DNA from: Microbacterium sulfonylureivorans
Lineage (GTDB): Bacteria > Actinomycetota > Actinomycetes > Actinomycetales > Microbacteriaceae
Direction: 5' to 3'
Length of the DNA: 64,000 nt
NCBI RefSeq assembly: GCF_003999995.1
Contig: NZ_RJAD01000001.1
Span: forward strand, 1,612,001-1,676,000
Position numbers and translations under genes: made by a program. This document shows, in pieces, positions 25,992-34,441 of the stretch. The notes beneath the pieces were generated by a model. It ran no database searches. It saw only the letters and a program-made list of their open reading frames with translations, and was not told the origin of the DNA. How positions within the stretch are numbered: position 1 is the first letter of the stretch; each line of letters starts with the position of its first letter.

Positions 25992-27944
25992 ATGAGAGTG
26001 CTTCGCGTCGCCCATCACGGCGTGGTCTCGGCATGGCGGGCGCGGGAACGACGCCTGCGAGAGCTGGGTTTCGATGTTCGGATGGTCTCGGCGGAATCCT
26101 GGAACGAAGGGGGCAGGGTCGTCGAGCTCGACCTGGACGACGATGCCTTCGTCACCGGCGCCCGCACCATCGGCACGCATCCGAACGCGTTCCTGTACAA
26201 CCCGCGCCCGATCTGGCGGCTGCTGGGCGCGAAGCCCGACATCATCGACCTGCACGAGGAGCCGTTCTCCCTCGCGACCGCCGAGGTGCTCCTCCTCCGC
26301 CGGCTTCGGCGCTCTCGCGCGCCGTACGTGCTCTATTCGGCGCAGAACATCGAGAAGCGATATCCGATCCCGTTCCGCTGGTTCGAGCGCGCGGCGCTCC
26401 GCGGTGCTGCCGCCGCGTACGTCTGCAACCGTGAGGCCGGAGAGATCCTCGTACGCAAGGGGCTGCGGGGCCCCGCGCAGCTCATCCCGCTCGGGGTGGA
26501 CACCGCGCAGTTCTCGCAGGGCGCGCGCACGGCTCCGCGGGACGGGCCGGTCATCGGCTACGTCGGCCGCCTCGAGCCGTACAAGGGTGTGGCGACACTG
26601 CTGCGGGCCGCGGCATCCCGACCCGAATGGCGCATCGAGATCACCGGAGACGGCCCGCAGCACGCCGAGCTCGTCGCGCTGGTCGCCGAACTCGGCATCG
26701 CCGACCGCGTGTCGTTCCTCGGCTTCGCCCAGGGAGATGAGCTCGCGGACCGCTATCGACGACTCGACCTGCTCGCCGTGCCGTCGGTCCCCTGGCCGGG
26801 GTGGCTCGAACAGTTCTGCCGCGTCGCGGTCGAGGCGATGGCGTCCGGCGTCCCCGTGGTCGCGAGCCGATCCGGGGCGATTCCCGATGTCGTCGCCGAT
26901 GCGGGGGTGCTGGTGGAGCCCGGCGATCCTGACGCACTCCGAGACGGGATCGATTCCGCGCTCGTCGACGCGCGCTGGGGCGAGCTGCGGGCGGCCGGAC
27001 TCGCACGCGCGGACCAGTTCACCTGGGAGCGCGTCGCCGAGCAGCAGAGCGCCCTGTACCGCGCCGTCGTCCCGACGTGCGACGGCGGCGCGGCGAGGCC
27101 CCCGCAGGTCGTCGCGATCGCCTATGGGGATCCGACGCTGCTCGACGGAGCGCTCGAGGAGCTCGGCGAGGGATTCGCCGTGACCATCGTCGACAACTCC
27201 TCGTCGGCGGCGACGAAGGTCCTGGCGCAGCGCCGAGGTGCGCACTACGTCGACCCCGGCGCCAACCTGGGCTTCGGCGCGGGCGTCAACGTCGCACTTC
27301 GATCGCTGGCCGATCGCGGGCTCAGTGGCGACGACGTGCTCCTGCTCAACCCCGACGCCCGCATCGGCGGGGCCGCGGTGCACCACATGCACCGGGCCCT
27401 GCACAGCGGGGCGCGCATCGCGGCCGTGGGCGCGACGCAGGTCGATCCCGCGACCGGGCAGCCCTCGCGAGTGTGGTGGCCGTTCCCGAGTCCCGCGCGC
27501 GCATGGATCGATGCCCTGGGCCTCGGCCGATTCGACCGGGGGCACGGGTTCGCCATCGGCTCGGTGCTTCTCCTCCGAGCCGAGGCGATCGCCGACATAG
27601 GGGCGTTCGACGAGCGATTCTTCCTGTACGCCGAAGAGGTCGATTGGCAGAAGCGGGCACGGGACGCCGGCTGGTCGATCGCCGTCGCGTCGGTCGAGGC
27701 ATCCCACATCGGTGCCGGCACGGGCGGCGACGGCACGCGTCGCGAGGCGATGTTCTTCGCGAGCAATGAGAAGTACCAGCGAAAGCACTTCGGCGCGGCG
27801 GGGTGGCAGATCTTCCGCGCCGGCGTCATCGTCGGAGCCACCGTCCGCGCCCTCGTCGCCGGCGGCGACGCGCGGAGGGCCGCCCGCCGGCGGCGTGCGA
27901 TCTTCCTCGAGGGCCCGGTCGCCTACTCCGAGCGGATCACCTGA
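25992..27944 (+). CDS. Two-domain glycosyltransferase: GT4 fused to GT2
   Basis: A 650-residue fusion. Residues 1 to ~365 form a GT-B enzyme: GYVGRLEPYKGVATLLRAA, and PGWLEQFCRVAVEAMASGVP with its two glutamates. Residues ~370-650 form a GT-A rhamnosyltransferase-like domain with VTIVDNSS, DPGANLGFGAGVN, LLLNPDA and ERFFLYAEEVDWQKRAR. The second half matches the free-standing enzyme at 21961-22833. ATG at 25992 follows GGGAAGGGG; TAGGCT at 25968-25973 is a likely -10. Two enzymes in one chain suggests two consecutive sugar additions, or linking of two donor types. It overlaps the next gene tail-to-tail by 8 bp. Confidence 0.9.
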   Translation: MRVLRVAHHGVVSAWRARERRLRELGFDVRMVSAESWNEGGRVVELDLDDDAFVTGARTIGTHPNAFLYNPRPIWRLLGAKPDIIDLHEEPFSLATAEVLLLRRLRRSRAPYVLYSAQNIEKRYPIPFRWFERAALRGAAAAYVCNREAGEILVRKGLRGPAQLIPLGVDTAQFSQGARTAPRDGPVIGYVGRLEPYKGVATLLRAAASRPEWRIEITGDGPQHAELVALVAELGIADRVSFLGFAQGDELADRYRRLDLLAVPSVPWPGWLEQFCRVAVEAMASGVPVVASRSGAIPDVVADAGVLVEPGDPDALRDGIDSALVDARWGELRAAGLARADQFTWERVAEQQSALYRAVVPTCDGGAARPPQVVAIAYGDPTLLDGALEELGEGFAVTIVDNSSSAATKVLAQRRGAHYVDPGANLGFGAGVNVALRSLADRGLSGDDVLLLNPDARIGGAAVHHMHRALHSGARIAAVGATQVDPATGQPSRVWWPFPSPARAWIDALGLGRFDRGHGFAIGSVLLLRAEAIADIGAFDERFFLYAEEVDWQKRARDAGWSIAVASVEASHIGAGTGGDGTRREAMFFASNEKYQRKHFGAAGWQIFRAGVIVGATVRALVAGGDARRAARRRRAIFLEGPVAYSERIT

Positions 27945-29082
27945 GCACCCCGTCGCGACGCTTGGCCTCCGCGACGTCCTCGTAGACCTCGAGCGTCCGC
28001 GCGGCCACGGTGTCCCACGACGTGTACCGCTCCGCATCCGCCCGCGCGTTCTCGCCGAGGCGTCGCCGCAGATCGCGATCCGCGACAAGTGGTGCGACGG
28101 CTCGGGCGACCGAGGCCCCGTCTCGCTCGACGTACGCGCCGTTCCGGCCCACTTCGATGAACTCCTCAGCCACGCCGAGCGGGGTCGCGACGACGGGGAG
28201 ACCGGCCGCCGCAGCTTCGAGCATCACCAGGCCGAAGGCCTCGTACATCGTCGGGAACACGAACACGTCCCCCGCCTGGAAGTAGTCCTCCACGGTGGGC
28301 GAGTGGCCTGCGAAGGTGACGCGGTCCCCCACTCCCGCAGACCTCGCCTGAGCGCGGAAGGCGGCCGGATCGGCACCGCCCACCACGAGGAGCTTCGCCG
28401 CCGCGGGCAGCGACGGCAGGGCGTCGATGATCGCCGCGAGCCCCTTGCGGCGGAACTCCTTGCCGACGAAGAGCAGGACGACGTCGTCGTCGGTGTAGCC
28501 GTGCCCGGCACGCACGCGAGCGCGGCGGTCCGCGGCATCCGCAGGCTGGAAGCGGGTGACGTCCACGGCGTTCGGAATGACGGTGATGCGATCCGGATCG
28601 ACGCCGTAGTACTGCGTCAGCTCACGACCCACGCTGGGCGAGACCGCGATCGCCCGGCGGAACCGATCCGGCCGGTAGTTGGACTGCTCCACACGCAGCA
28701 CCGCGTGGTGGAACGGGTTGGCGACGGCCCGCAGCGCCTCGCCGTTGCGGAGCTTCATCTCCCACCATGCACGGTGGCAGCTGTGCGCGGTGATGACGTC
28801 CTGCATGCGCGTCGCGCACCCGCCCTGGTTGTGGATCACGTCGAAGTCGAGGCCTCGGATGCTGCGGCTCGCCGCCGCCGAATAGGTCATCGGAATCGCG
28901 AACCTCGGTGCGGGCTTCATGGGCACCCGATGCCAGGTCAGAGGCGCCGGCGGCAGCGGATCGATGTGCGCGGAGACCAGAGTGAGGTCTATCCGGTCGG
29001 CCATTCGCAGCGCCAGTTCGTATGACGCGCGCTCGATGCCGCCCTCGTTGTTGAAGGCATAGGACGACATCGCGACGCGCAT
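27937..29082 (-). CDS. Family 4 glycosyltransferase
   Basis: A 381-residue GT-B enzyme. GGIERASYELALRMADR is the N-terminal glycine-rich acceptor-side loop; VIPNAVDVTRF marks the linker; EAFGLVMLEAAAAGLPVV near 290 is the donor site with the E-x7-E pair. TAGCAT sits six bases before the ATG on the minus strand, and there is no ribosome site, so the transcript is probably leaderless. It likely adds a hexose to the growing lipid-linked chain. Confidence 0.9.
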   Translation of the reverse strand: MRVAMSSYAFNNEGGIERASYELALRMADRIDLTLVSAHIDPLPPAPLTWHRVPMKPAPRFAIPMTYSAAASRSIRGLDFDVIHNQGGCATRMQDVITAHSCHRAWWEMKLRNGEALRAVANPFHHAVLRVEQSNYRPDRFRRAIAVSPSVGRELTQYYGVDPDRITVIPNAVDVTRFQPADAADRRARVRAGHGYTDDDVVLLFVGKEFRRKGLAAIIDALPSLPAAAKLLVVGGADPAAFRAQARSAGVGDRVTFAGHSPTVEDYFQAGDVFVFPTMYEAFGLVMLEAAAAGLPVVATPLGVAEEFIEVGRNGAYVERDGASVARAVAPLVADRDLRRRLGENARADAERYTSWDTVAARTLEVYEDVAEAKRRDGVLR

Positions 29083-29088
29083 TCAGAC

Positions 29089-29094
29089 ATGCTA
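29089..29094 (-). promoter_or_regulatory. -10 hexamer TAGCAT for a leaderless start
   Basis: On the minus strand TAGCAT is followed by GTCTGA and the ATG at 29082. Spacing of six bases and absence of a ribosome site indicate a leaderless transcript. Confidence 0.6.
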
Positions 29095-29141
29095 GCCAGG
29101 TCCGCGCGGGCGGCCGGCTTCGCGGCGCGACCGCCTGGCGT

Positions 29142-29708
29142 TCAGGAGATGGTGCTGGAGTCGCTGAGAGTGTGCCAGGTCCGGTTGTGGTACACGAGCG
29201 GCTGCGGGCGGTGCTCCGGGTCGTGCCACGCTTCCAGCGCATGCACGACGATGACGGTCGACGAGCCCGCGTCGAGCCGGCTCGTGACGCGCGCGCGGAC
29301 CCGCCGCGTGACGCCGTGGAACACCGGTTCCCCGGTTTCGAGCCGCGTCCAGGCGTCGGTGTCGGCGAAGCGGTCGACGCCGCTTGTCGCGCAGAGCACC
29401 GCCAGGTCGAGCGAGTCGGTGTCGATCATGTGGATCACGACCGTCTCGGCCGCCTGCAGCGTCGGGGTGCTCGAGGAGAGGACCGACGCGGAGAAGACGA
29501 TCAGCGGAGGGGCGGCGGAGACCGAGAAGACGCTCGACACGGTCATGGCGACGGGACCGTCGCCCGCATCGGCGGTGATCACGGCGATTCCCGCGGGGTG
29601 GTCTCGGAACACGGCCTTGAGCTCTTCCGGACTGATTCCCGCCGGTGCGCTGCTTTCCGGCTGGATGTCGAGGTCGGCGTTCGCCGCGATCTCGTGTGTC
29701 AAGGTCAT
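29142..29708 (-). CDS. Flavin reductase family protein (FMN-binding split barrel)
   Basis: A 188-residue protein of the HpaC/HsaB flavin-reductase family. AVFRDHPAGIAVITADAGDG, TVSSVFSVSAAPPLIVFSAS and VFHGVTRRVRARV are the typical blocks that bind FMN or FAD and NAD(P)H. These enzymes give reduced flavin to a separate monooxygenase. The only candidate partner in the window is the membrane-anchored acyl-CoA-dehydrogenase-fold protein at 6530-8005, some 21 kb away. GGGGAGGG precedes the ATG. It is unusual inside a polysaccharide locus. The neighbouring sugar transferase is divergent. Confidence 0.85.
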   Translation of the reverse strand: MTLTHEIAANADLDIQPESSAPAGISPEELKAVFRDHPAGIAVITADAGDGPVAMTVSSVFSVSAAPPLIVFSASVLSSSTPTLQAAETVVIHMIDTDSLDLAVLCATSGVDRFADTDAWTRLETGEPVFHGVTRRVRARVTSRLDAGSSTVIVVHALEAWHDPEHRPQPLVYHNRTWHTLSDSSTIS

Positions 29709-30196
29709 GGTCCCTCCCCAGTCCGGTTCTACGCTCCCCCGGGAAGAGTCGTTCGACCGCCGTTCAGATACCTGACCGGTCGGCTGACTCGGTTCCCCCG
29801 TGTGACCTCACCGAGTCCCTGGCCCGAACGGCGAGCATCACGCCCAGTTTCTGCACGCCTGGTCAGGGACTTGGTTCAACTGTACGCCTCGCCGGTGGAG
29901 GGGCGCACGACGGATACGGATCCCGCCGGCTTCAGTCTCGTCGCGGCGGCGACGCTCTGCGAGTGCCCTTGGCCAACCCTTCGGAAATAATGAGGAACCT
30001 CTCACTATTCGTTCGCCGATGGCGATAGAGTGCGCTATGTATCTCTTGTTGCGCGTCCTCCTCTTGGGAAGGTGAGGACGCAGGGAAGCAGCAGACGCAG
30101 GGATATATGACCGCGGTGTGGGATCGCGGGTAACTGGGGAATGCCACGCACGTCTACGGACGTTCGTGCTTTGTGCCCACTGGGGAGGGCAACGTC
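29709..30196. other. 488-bp divergent intergenic region with hairpins
   Basis: No gene is supported here. It separates the flavin reductase from the sugar transferase and is locally richer in A and T (29985-30050). An 8-bp perfect stem GCGTCCTC/GAGGACGC (30053-30060 and 30074-30081, loop 13) lies in the probable leader of the sugar transferase. A smaller ATAG/CTAT repeat surrounds 30024-30037. No known riboswitch class is recognised. Confidence 0.5.
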
Positions 30197-31753
30197 GTGA
30201 CGACTATCGACGAGGGGCAGCGCCTGGCGGCGACCCCTTTCGCGGGCAATCCGCCCGCACCGTTGGTTTCGGTGGACCGTGCAGAGCCCAAGTTCAGGGC
30301 CGCAGTCGCACCGACGGCGAACACGACGCTCGAGAACCGGCTCCGCTGGGAGCGCGCGTACCGCTGGCGCCTCCGCCTCGCCGACACCGGTGTCGTGATC
30401 GCATCGACAGGCGTCGCGGCCTGGATCCAGATCGCAGCGATCGCGCAGGTCGATCTGACCGACGCCCCGTGGCAGTACGGTCGAGTCTTCATCCTGACCG
30501 CCTCCATCTGGCTGCTGCTCCTGAGCCTCTTCCAGACGCGGTCGCCCCGTGTCATCGGGCAGGGCGTCGAGTACCGCCGCGTTCTTCATGCGACGGGGAT
30601 GGCGTTCGGGATCGCCGCGATCGCGTTCGTCATCATGCAGTCGCAGGGCATTCGCACGCAGCTGCTCATCGCCTTGCCGCTCGGCACCTTGGGGATTCTG
30701 GCAAGCCGGTGGATCTCGCGTCGATGGCTCCAGCGCCAGCGCGTCGCGGGCCACTTCGTGTCGCGGGCCCTCGTCGTCGGAAACCGCTACGACGTCGAGT
30801 ACGTCATCGACAGCCTCCAGACGGACGGACTGCACGCGTATCAGGTCGTCGGAGTGATCCTCGACGACCCGCACGGTGGCGACGTGGTCGTGGACGACCG
30901 CCGCTTTCCTTCGGTCGGAGAGGTCGCCGACGTCCGCGCACAGGCCGAGGCGCTCGGTGCGGACTCCGTGATCCTCGCCAGTCTGCCGGAGGGCGACCGG
31001 GGTTACGTCAAGCGGCTCACCTGGCAGCTCGAGGGCACGGCCGCCGAGCTCTCCCTCTCGAGCCCTCTGGTCGACGTCGCCGGACCCCGCATGTCGTTGC
31101 GACCCGTCGAAGGCCTGCCGCTCATCCAGGTCGAGATCCCGACTTTCGAGGGCGGCCGGCACCTCGCCAAGCGCGCCCTGGACATCTTCCTTGCGTCGAT
31201 CGCGCTCGTGTTCGTCGGCCTCGCGACGCCGTTCATCGCCCTCGCGATCCGGCTCGAGAGCAAGGGCCCGGTCTTCTTCACGCAGCCGCGCGTCGGGCGT
31301 GACGGCGAAGTGTTCCCGATGTTCAAGTTCCGCTCGATGCGGGTCGACGCCGAGGACATGCTCCACGTGGTCGCAGCGGACAACGAAGGATCGGGTCCGC
31401 TCTTCAAGATGAAGAGCGACCCCCGTGTCACACGCGTGGGGGCGATCCTGCGCAAGTTCTCGATCGACGAGCTTCCCCAGTTCTTCAACGTCCTGCTCGG
31501 CCACATGAGCATCGTGGGGCCGCGCCCGCCGCTGCCTCGCGAGACGGATTACTACGCGAACGACACGTATCGCCGCCTCTACATCCGCCCGGGCATCACA
31601 GGTCCCTGGCAGGTCAGCGGTCGCTCGCACCTGTCGTGGGAGGAGAGCGTTCGTCTCGACCTGCGGTATGTGGAGAACTGGTCGGTCGTCGGCGACCTGC
31701 TCATCCTCTGCAAGACCGTCGGAGCGGTTCTCAAGTCCGAGGGCGCGTACTGA
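30197..31753 (+). CDS. Polyprenyl-phosphate sugar-phosphate transferase (WcaJ/CpsE-like)
   Basis: A 518-residue initiating enzyme that loads the first sugar phosphate onto undecaprenyl phosphate. The N-terminal half has four or five membrane segments and a CoA-binding-like cytoplasmic domain; the C-terminal catalytic domain from ~325 (KRALDIFLASIALVF) contains FKFRSMRVDAEDM, the DELPQFFNVLLGHMS block and IVGPRPPLPRETDYY. GTG at 30197 is preferred over GTG at 30173 because GGGGAGGG lies seven bases ahead of it. It provides the starting step for the whole locus; the first sugar is unknown (glucose, galactose or an N-acetyl hexosamine). Confidence 0.93.
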   Translation: MTTIDEGQRLAATPFAGNPPAPLVSVDRAEPKFRAAVAPTANTTLENRLRWERAYRWRLRLADTGVVIASTGVAAWIQIAAIAQVDLTDAPWQYGRVFILTASIWLLLLSLFQTRSPRVIGQGVEYRRVLHATGMAFGIAAIAFVIMQSQGIRTQLLIALPLGTLGILASRWISRRWLQRQRVAGHFVSRALVVGNRYDVEYVIDSLQTDGLHAYQVVGVILDDPHGGDVVVDDRRFPSVGEVADVRAQAEALGADSVILASLPEGDRGYVKRLTWQLEGTAAELSLSSPLVDVAGPRMSLRPVEGLPLIQVEIPTFEGGRHLAKRALDIFLASIALVFVGLATPFIALAIRLESKGPVFFTQPRVGRDGEVFPMFKFRSMRVDAEDMLHVVAADNEGSGPLFKMKSDPRVTRVGAILRKFSIDELPQFFNVLLGHMSIVGPRPPLPRETDYYANDTYRRLYIRPGITGPWQVSGRSHLSWEESVRLDLRYVENWSVVGDLLILCKTVGAVLKSEGAY

Positions 31754-31754
31754 G

Positions 31755-32873
31755 TCAGCGGACGTAGAGCGGCGCCAGCACGTCGCCGAACGCCGAGACG
31801 CGGTCCGCCCAATCGGGCACAGTCGACTCGACGACGGTCGGTCGGTCCGTCGCAAGCTCTTCGCCGACGGCGCCGGCGAAGTCCGAGGCATCCGCTATCG
31901 TCACGGACGCGCTCGTCAGCGATCGGAAGCCCGCGACGGGAGTGCTGACGATCGGCCGCCCGACGGCGAGGTACTCGTACAGCTTGATCGGGTCGAGACT
32001 GTCGGTGAAGTCGTTCACGACGTGCGGCACGACGAGCACGGTGGCGTGTTGCAAGTAGGCCGGCACGTCGGTGAAGGGCCTCGGGCCGAGCAGGACCACG
32101 CGCGGATGGGCCGCCAGTCGCGCGACGTTGGCCGCCGCGAGAGCTGAGGGGCCGACGAGCACGATCGAACCGTCGACGGAGGCCGCGGCATCCGCGGTCC
32201 GCAGGACGAGCTCGACGTCGAGCCGGTCCTCGTGCTGCGTGCCGACGTACACCGCCGCGCGCTCCGGCAGATCGGCGGGCCGCACGCGCGGGAGCCGATA
32301 CCGCTCCACGTCGACGGCGTTCGGGACGAGGACGACATCCCGCTGCGAGCTGCGCGTCTCGCGCAGGCCCTCCGAGCACACCACGACCGCGGCGCAGCGT
32401 GCCATGAGCACCCGCTCGTTGGCGGCGATGCGGCGGAGCTCGCGGTCGGGGCGATCGGCTGCGAGCCAGTCGTCCGTCATGTCGTACACGCTCGGCCAGT
32501 CGGTGGCGGTCACGAGTCCCGCCCAGCTGGGGTCGTTCACCCACAGCACGGGCGAAGAGAGGCCGAGCCGGCGGACGGCTCGGCGCACCTCTCCGCGGAG
32601 CAGCGCGTCTGCGGCAGGACCGGCGACCCGCGGCATCAGCTTGTCGGGCTGGAAGAGGTGAAGCCTGCCCTCGTATCCCTGCGCGGCCCGCAGTCCGCGC
32701 CCTCGCTTCACACCCCGACCGGAGATGGCCGAATGCAGGAGATCGTTGGACGGCTCGACGAAGAGCACACGCAGCGATGGATCGCGGCGGAGCAGCCCGT
32801 CGATGAGGTACTGGTTCCGGCGCCAGATGTCGTCCCATGACTCGAGCGACAGGACGACGAGGTCGCGGCTCAC
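31755..32873 (-). CDS. GT-B fold glycosyltransferase (GT4-like)
   Basis: A 372-residue protein with GT-B shape. LSLESWDDIWRRNQYLIDGL opens it, and VYDMTDDWLA is the block seen in glycosyltransferases related to teichuronic-acid TuaH. VLVPNAVDVERYR marks the linker, and DPIKLYEYLAVGRPIVST is the donor-binding segment with its glutamate. GTG start at 32873 overlaps the stop of the upstream gene by 4 bp. The two form a coupled pair that ends tail-to-tail with the sugar transferase gene, two bases apart. Confidence 0.85.
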   Translation of the reverse strand: MSRDLVVLSLESWDDIWRRNQYLIDGLLRRDPSLRVLFVEPSNDLLHSAISGRGVKRGRGLRAAQGYEGRLHLFQPDKLMPRVAGPAADALLRGEVRRAVRRLGLSSPVLWVNDPSWAGLVTATDWPSVYDMTDDWLAADRPDRELRRIAANERVLMARCAAVVVCSEGLRETRSSQRDVVLVPNAVDVERYRLPRVRPADLPERAAVYVGTQHEDRLDVELVLRTADAAASVDGSIVLVGPSALAAANVARLAAHPRVVLLGPRPFTDVPAYLQHATVLVVPHVVNDFTDSLDPIKLYEYLAVGRPIVSTPVAGFRSLTSASVTIADASDFAGAVGEELATDRPTVVESTVPDWADRVSAFGDVLAPLYVR

Positions 32874-33889
32874 GTGAACAGCCGCTCGTAGACCGCTCGG
32901 GTGCCCGCGACTTGGGCCTCGATCGTGAAGCGCTCCTGCTGGAGTCCTCGGAGTGCGTCGCCGGACGACTTCCGCAGCAGGGGGTCGGCGAGCAGTTCGT
33001 CGATGATCCGAGCCGCGGCCGCCGTGTCGCCGGGCGCGAAGAGGAGGCCGGGCGCTGCGATCCCCACCGTCTCGAGATGCCCGCCGCCACCCGCGGCGAC
33101 GACGGGGGTGCCGTGAGCCATCGCTTCGAGCACGAGGATTCCGAGTCCCTCCCGGGGCGTCGGGGCGACGACGAGCGCAGCCGAGGCGAGGAGGTCGGGG
33201 ACGTCGGTCCGGTGGCCGAGGAAGTCGACGGACTCCGCGACCTGGCGGCTTCGTGCGAGACCCTCGAGCGCATCGCGCTCCGAGCCGTCACCGGCGATCC
33301 TGAGCCGCCAGCCGTCCCGGGGGCCGCTGGAGCGAGCCCACGCCTCGATGACATCCGCCGTCTTCTTCTCGGGTTCGAGTCGCTGCGCGGCCAAGACGAA
33401 GCGGCCGCGCGGCGTGACGGCATCCGTCGACTCGACGCCCGAGTACACGACCTCGGCGGGGGGTTCGACGTTCTGCGCGACGAAGTGCGAGATCGCGATC
33501 TGTGCCGCCAGCGACTGCCCGATCGGCCGGAAGAGCGCTCGGGCGACGGCGCTGCCCCCACGCCGGCCGGCGAAGTGCCGTGTGCTCACGTGCCGCGAGC
33601 GCCGACCGGTCCCGCGCCGGTACCACCAGCCCACGAGATCCGCCTGCGACATGTGGGTGTGGAGGATGTCGGGGACCGGCGACGTGCGAAGCGACGCGAG
33701 CGCGCTGCGCATGTCGTGACCGGGGAGCCACTCGACGTCGGTGCCGGCGAACGCGGAACGCATCTGGCTGTCGTCTCCGCCGATGACGACGACGCTCACG
33801 TCGGCGCGGACGAGGCCGATCGCGACGTTCACCATGTACCGCTCGACCCCGGCGAAGCCGGTCGAGCACACGAGATGCACCACCCGCAC
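32870..33889 (-). CDS. Family 4 glycosyltransferase
   Basis: A 339-residue GT-B enzyme. VCSTGFAGVERYMVNVAIGL is the N-terminal loop, LAAQRLEPEKKTADVIEAWA the hinge and EGLGILVLEAMAHGTPVVAA the donor site. GTG at 33889 is chosen because GAGAGGGG lies eight bases before it; another GTG at 33898 abuts that ribosome site. It is the first gene of a two-gene unit with the enzyme at 31755-32873. It is the last glycan gene of the locus. Confidence 0.88.
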   Translation of the reverse strand: MRVVHLVCSTGFAGVERYMVNVAIGLVRADVSVVVIGGDDSQMRSAFAGTDVEWLPGHDMRSALASLRTSPVPDILHTHMSQADLVGWWYRRGTGRRSRHVSTRHFAGRRGGSAVARALFRPIGQSLAAQIAISHFVAQNVEPPAEVVYSGVESTDAVTPRGRFVLAAQRLEPEKKTADVIEAWARSSGPRDGWRLRIAGDGSERDALEGLARSRQVAESVDFLGHRTDVPDLLASAALVVAPTPREGLGILVLEAMAHGTPVVAAGGGGHLETVGIAAPGLLFAPGDTAAAARIIDELLADPLLRKSSGDALRGLQQERFTIEAQVAGTRAVYERLFT

Positions 33890-34005
33890 GTCGGTCACCC
33901 CTCTCGCGTGGTCTCGCTGAAGTCTACGAGCAATGGCGGAGCGGACCGATGCCATCCCACCCGAGGTGCCCCGCCCGTGACCAGCCGACCGCGTCGCTGC
34001 GCTGC

Positions 34006-34011
34006 TAGGCT
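34006..34011 (+). promoter_or_regulatory. -10 hexamer TAGGCT for a leaderless start
   Basis: TAGGCT is followed by seven bases and the GTG at 34019. There is no ribosome site. Confidence 0.55.
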
Positions 34012-34018
34012 CGCCGCC

Positions 34019-34378
34019 GTGCTGCCCGCCGACTGGATCGAACACCGCCGCCCCGATGGCGAGACACTGGGCTGGATGGTCGCCGACGGCGACGGATTCC
34101 GCGTGCACGACCTGCTCGGCCGTGCGCTCACCGTCGAACCGCTGGAGTGGCTCGAAGCCGAGGATCTGCTCGAGGAGCTCGGCATCGGCTACCTCGCCGA
34201 CCGATGGACGCTGACCTTCCCCGACGGGCGCGAACGGCCCGTCCGGATCGCGGAGGCGAGTCCTCGCGGTGTGACTGTGGTGGCCGACGAGTTCGGCGCG
34301 GCCTCCGCCGTGGGCGCCGACCTCGAGCGATTCCGGCTGCCGTTCCCGGTGCCGGCCGAGCTGCGCCAGGGGCACTGA
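34019..34378 (+). CDS. Conserved-looking small hypothetical protein
   Basis: A 119-residue acidic protein starting LPADWIEHRRPDGETLGWMV after the initiator. It has two apparent beta-rich halves (DGETLGWMVADGDGFRVHDL and DRWTLTFPDGRERPVRIAEA) and no membrane segment. Codon third positions fit the neighbours, and TAGGCT lies seven bases before GTG, both supporting a real gene. I do not recognise the family. It ends 63 bp before the opposing LVIVD gene. Confidence 0.65.
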   Translation: MLPADWIEHRRPDGETLGWMVADGDGFRVHDLLGRALTVEPLEWLEAEDLLEELGIGYLADRWTLTFPDGRERPVRIAEASPRGVTVVADEFGAASAVGADLERFRLPFPVPAELRQGH

Positions 34379-34395
34379 GCGCCGGTCGGACGCGA

Positions 34396-34429
34396 AGGGC
34401 GCCCGGCGGCCGAAGCCACCGAGCGCCCT
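34396..34429. terminator. Putative bidirectional terminator hairpin
   Basis: AGGGCGC (34396-34402) pairs with GCGCCCT (34423-34429) across a 20-base loop that can itself fold. It lies between two convergent genes. There is no T-tract, which is usual in high-GC actinobacteria. Confidence 0.45.
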
Positions 34430-34441
34430 CCGATCAGTCGG

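Noticed and set aside
25926..28088. A 720-codon minus-strand open frame over the GT4-GT2 fusion
   Set aside because: The sense strand encodes two complete glycosyltransferase domains; the antisense frame is another third-position artefact.
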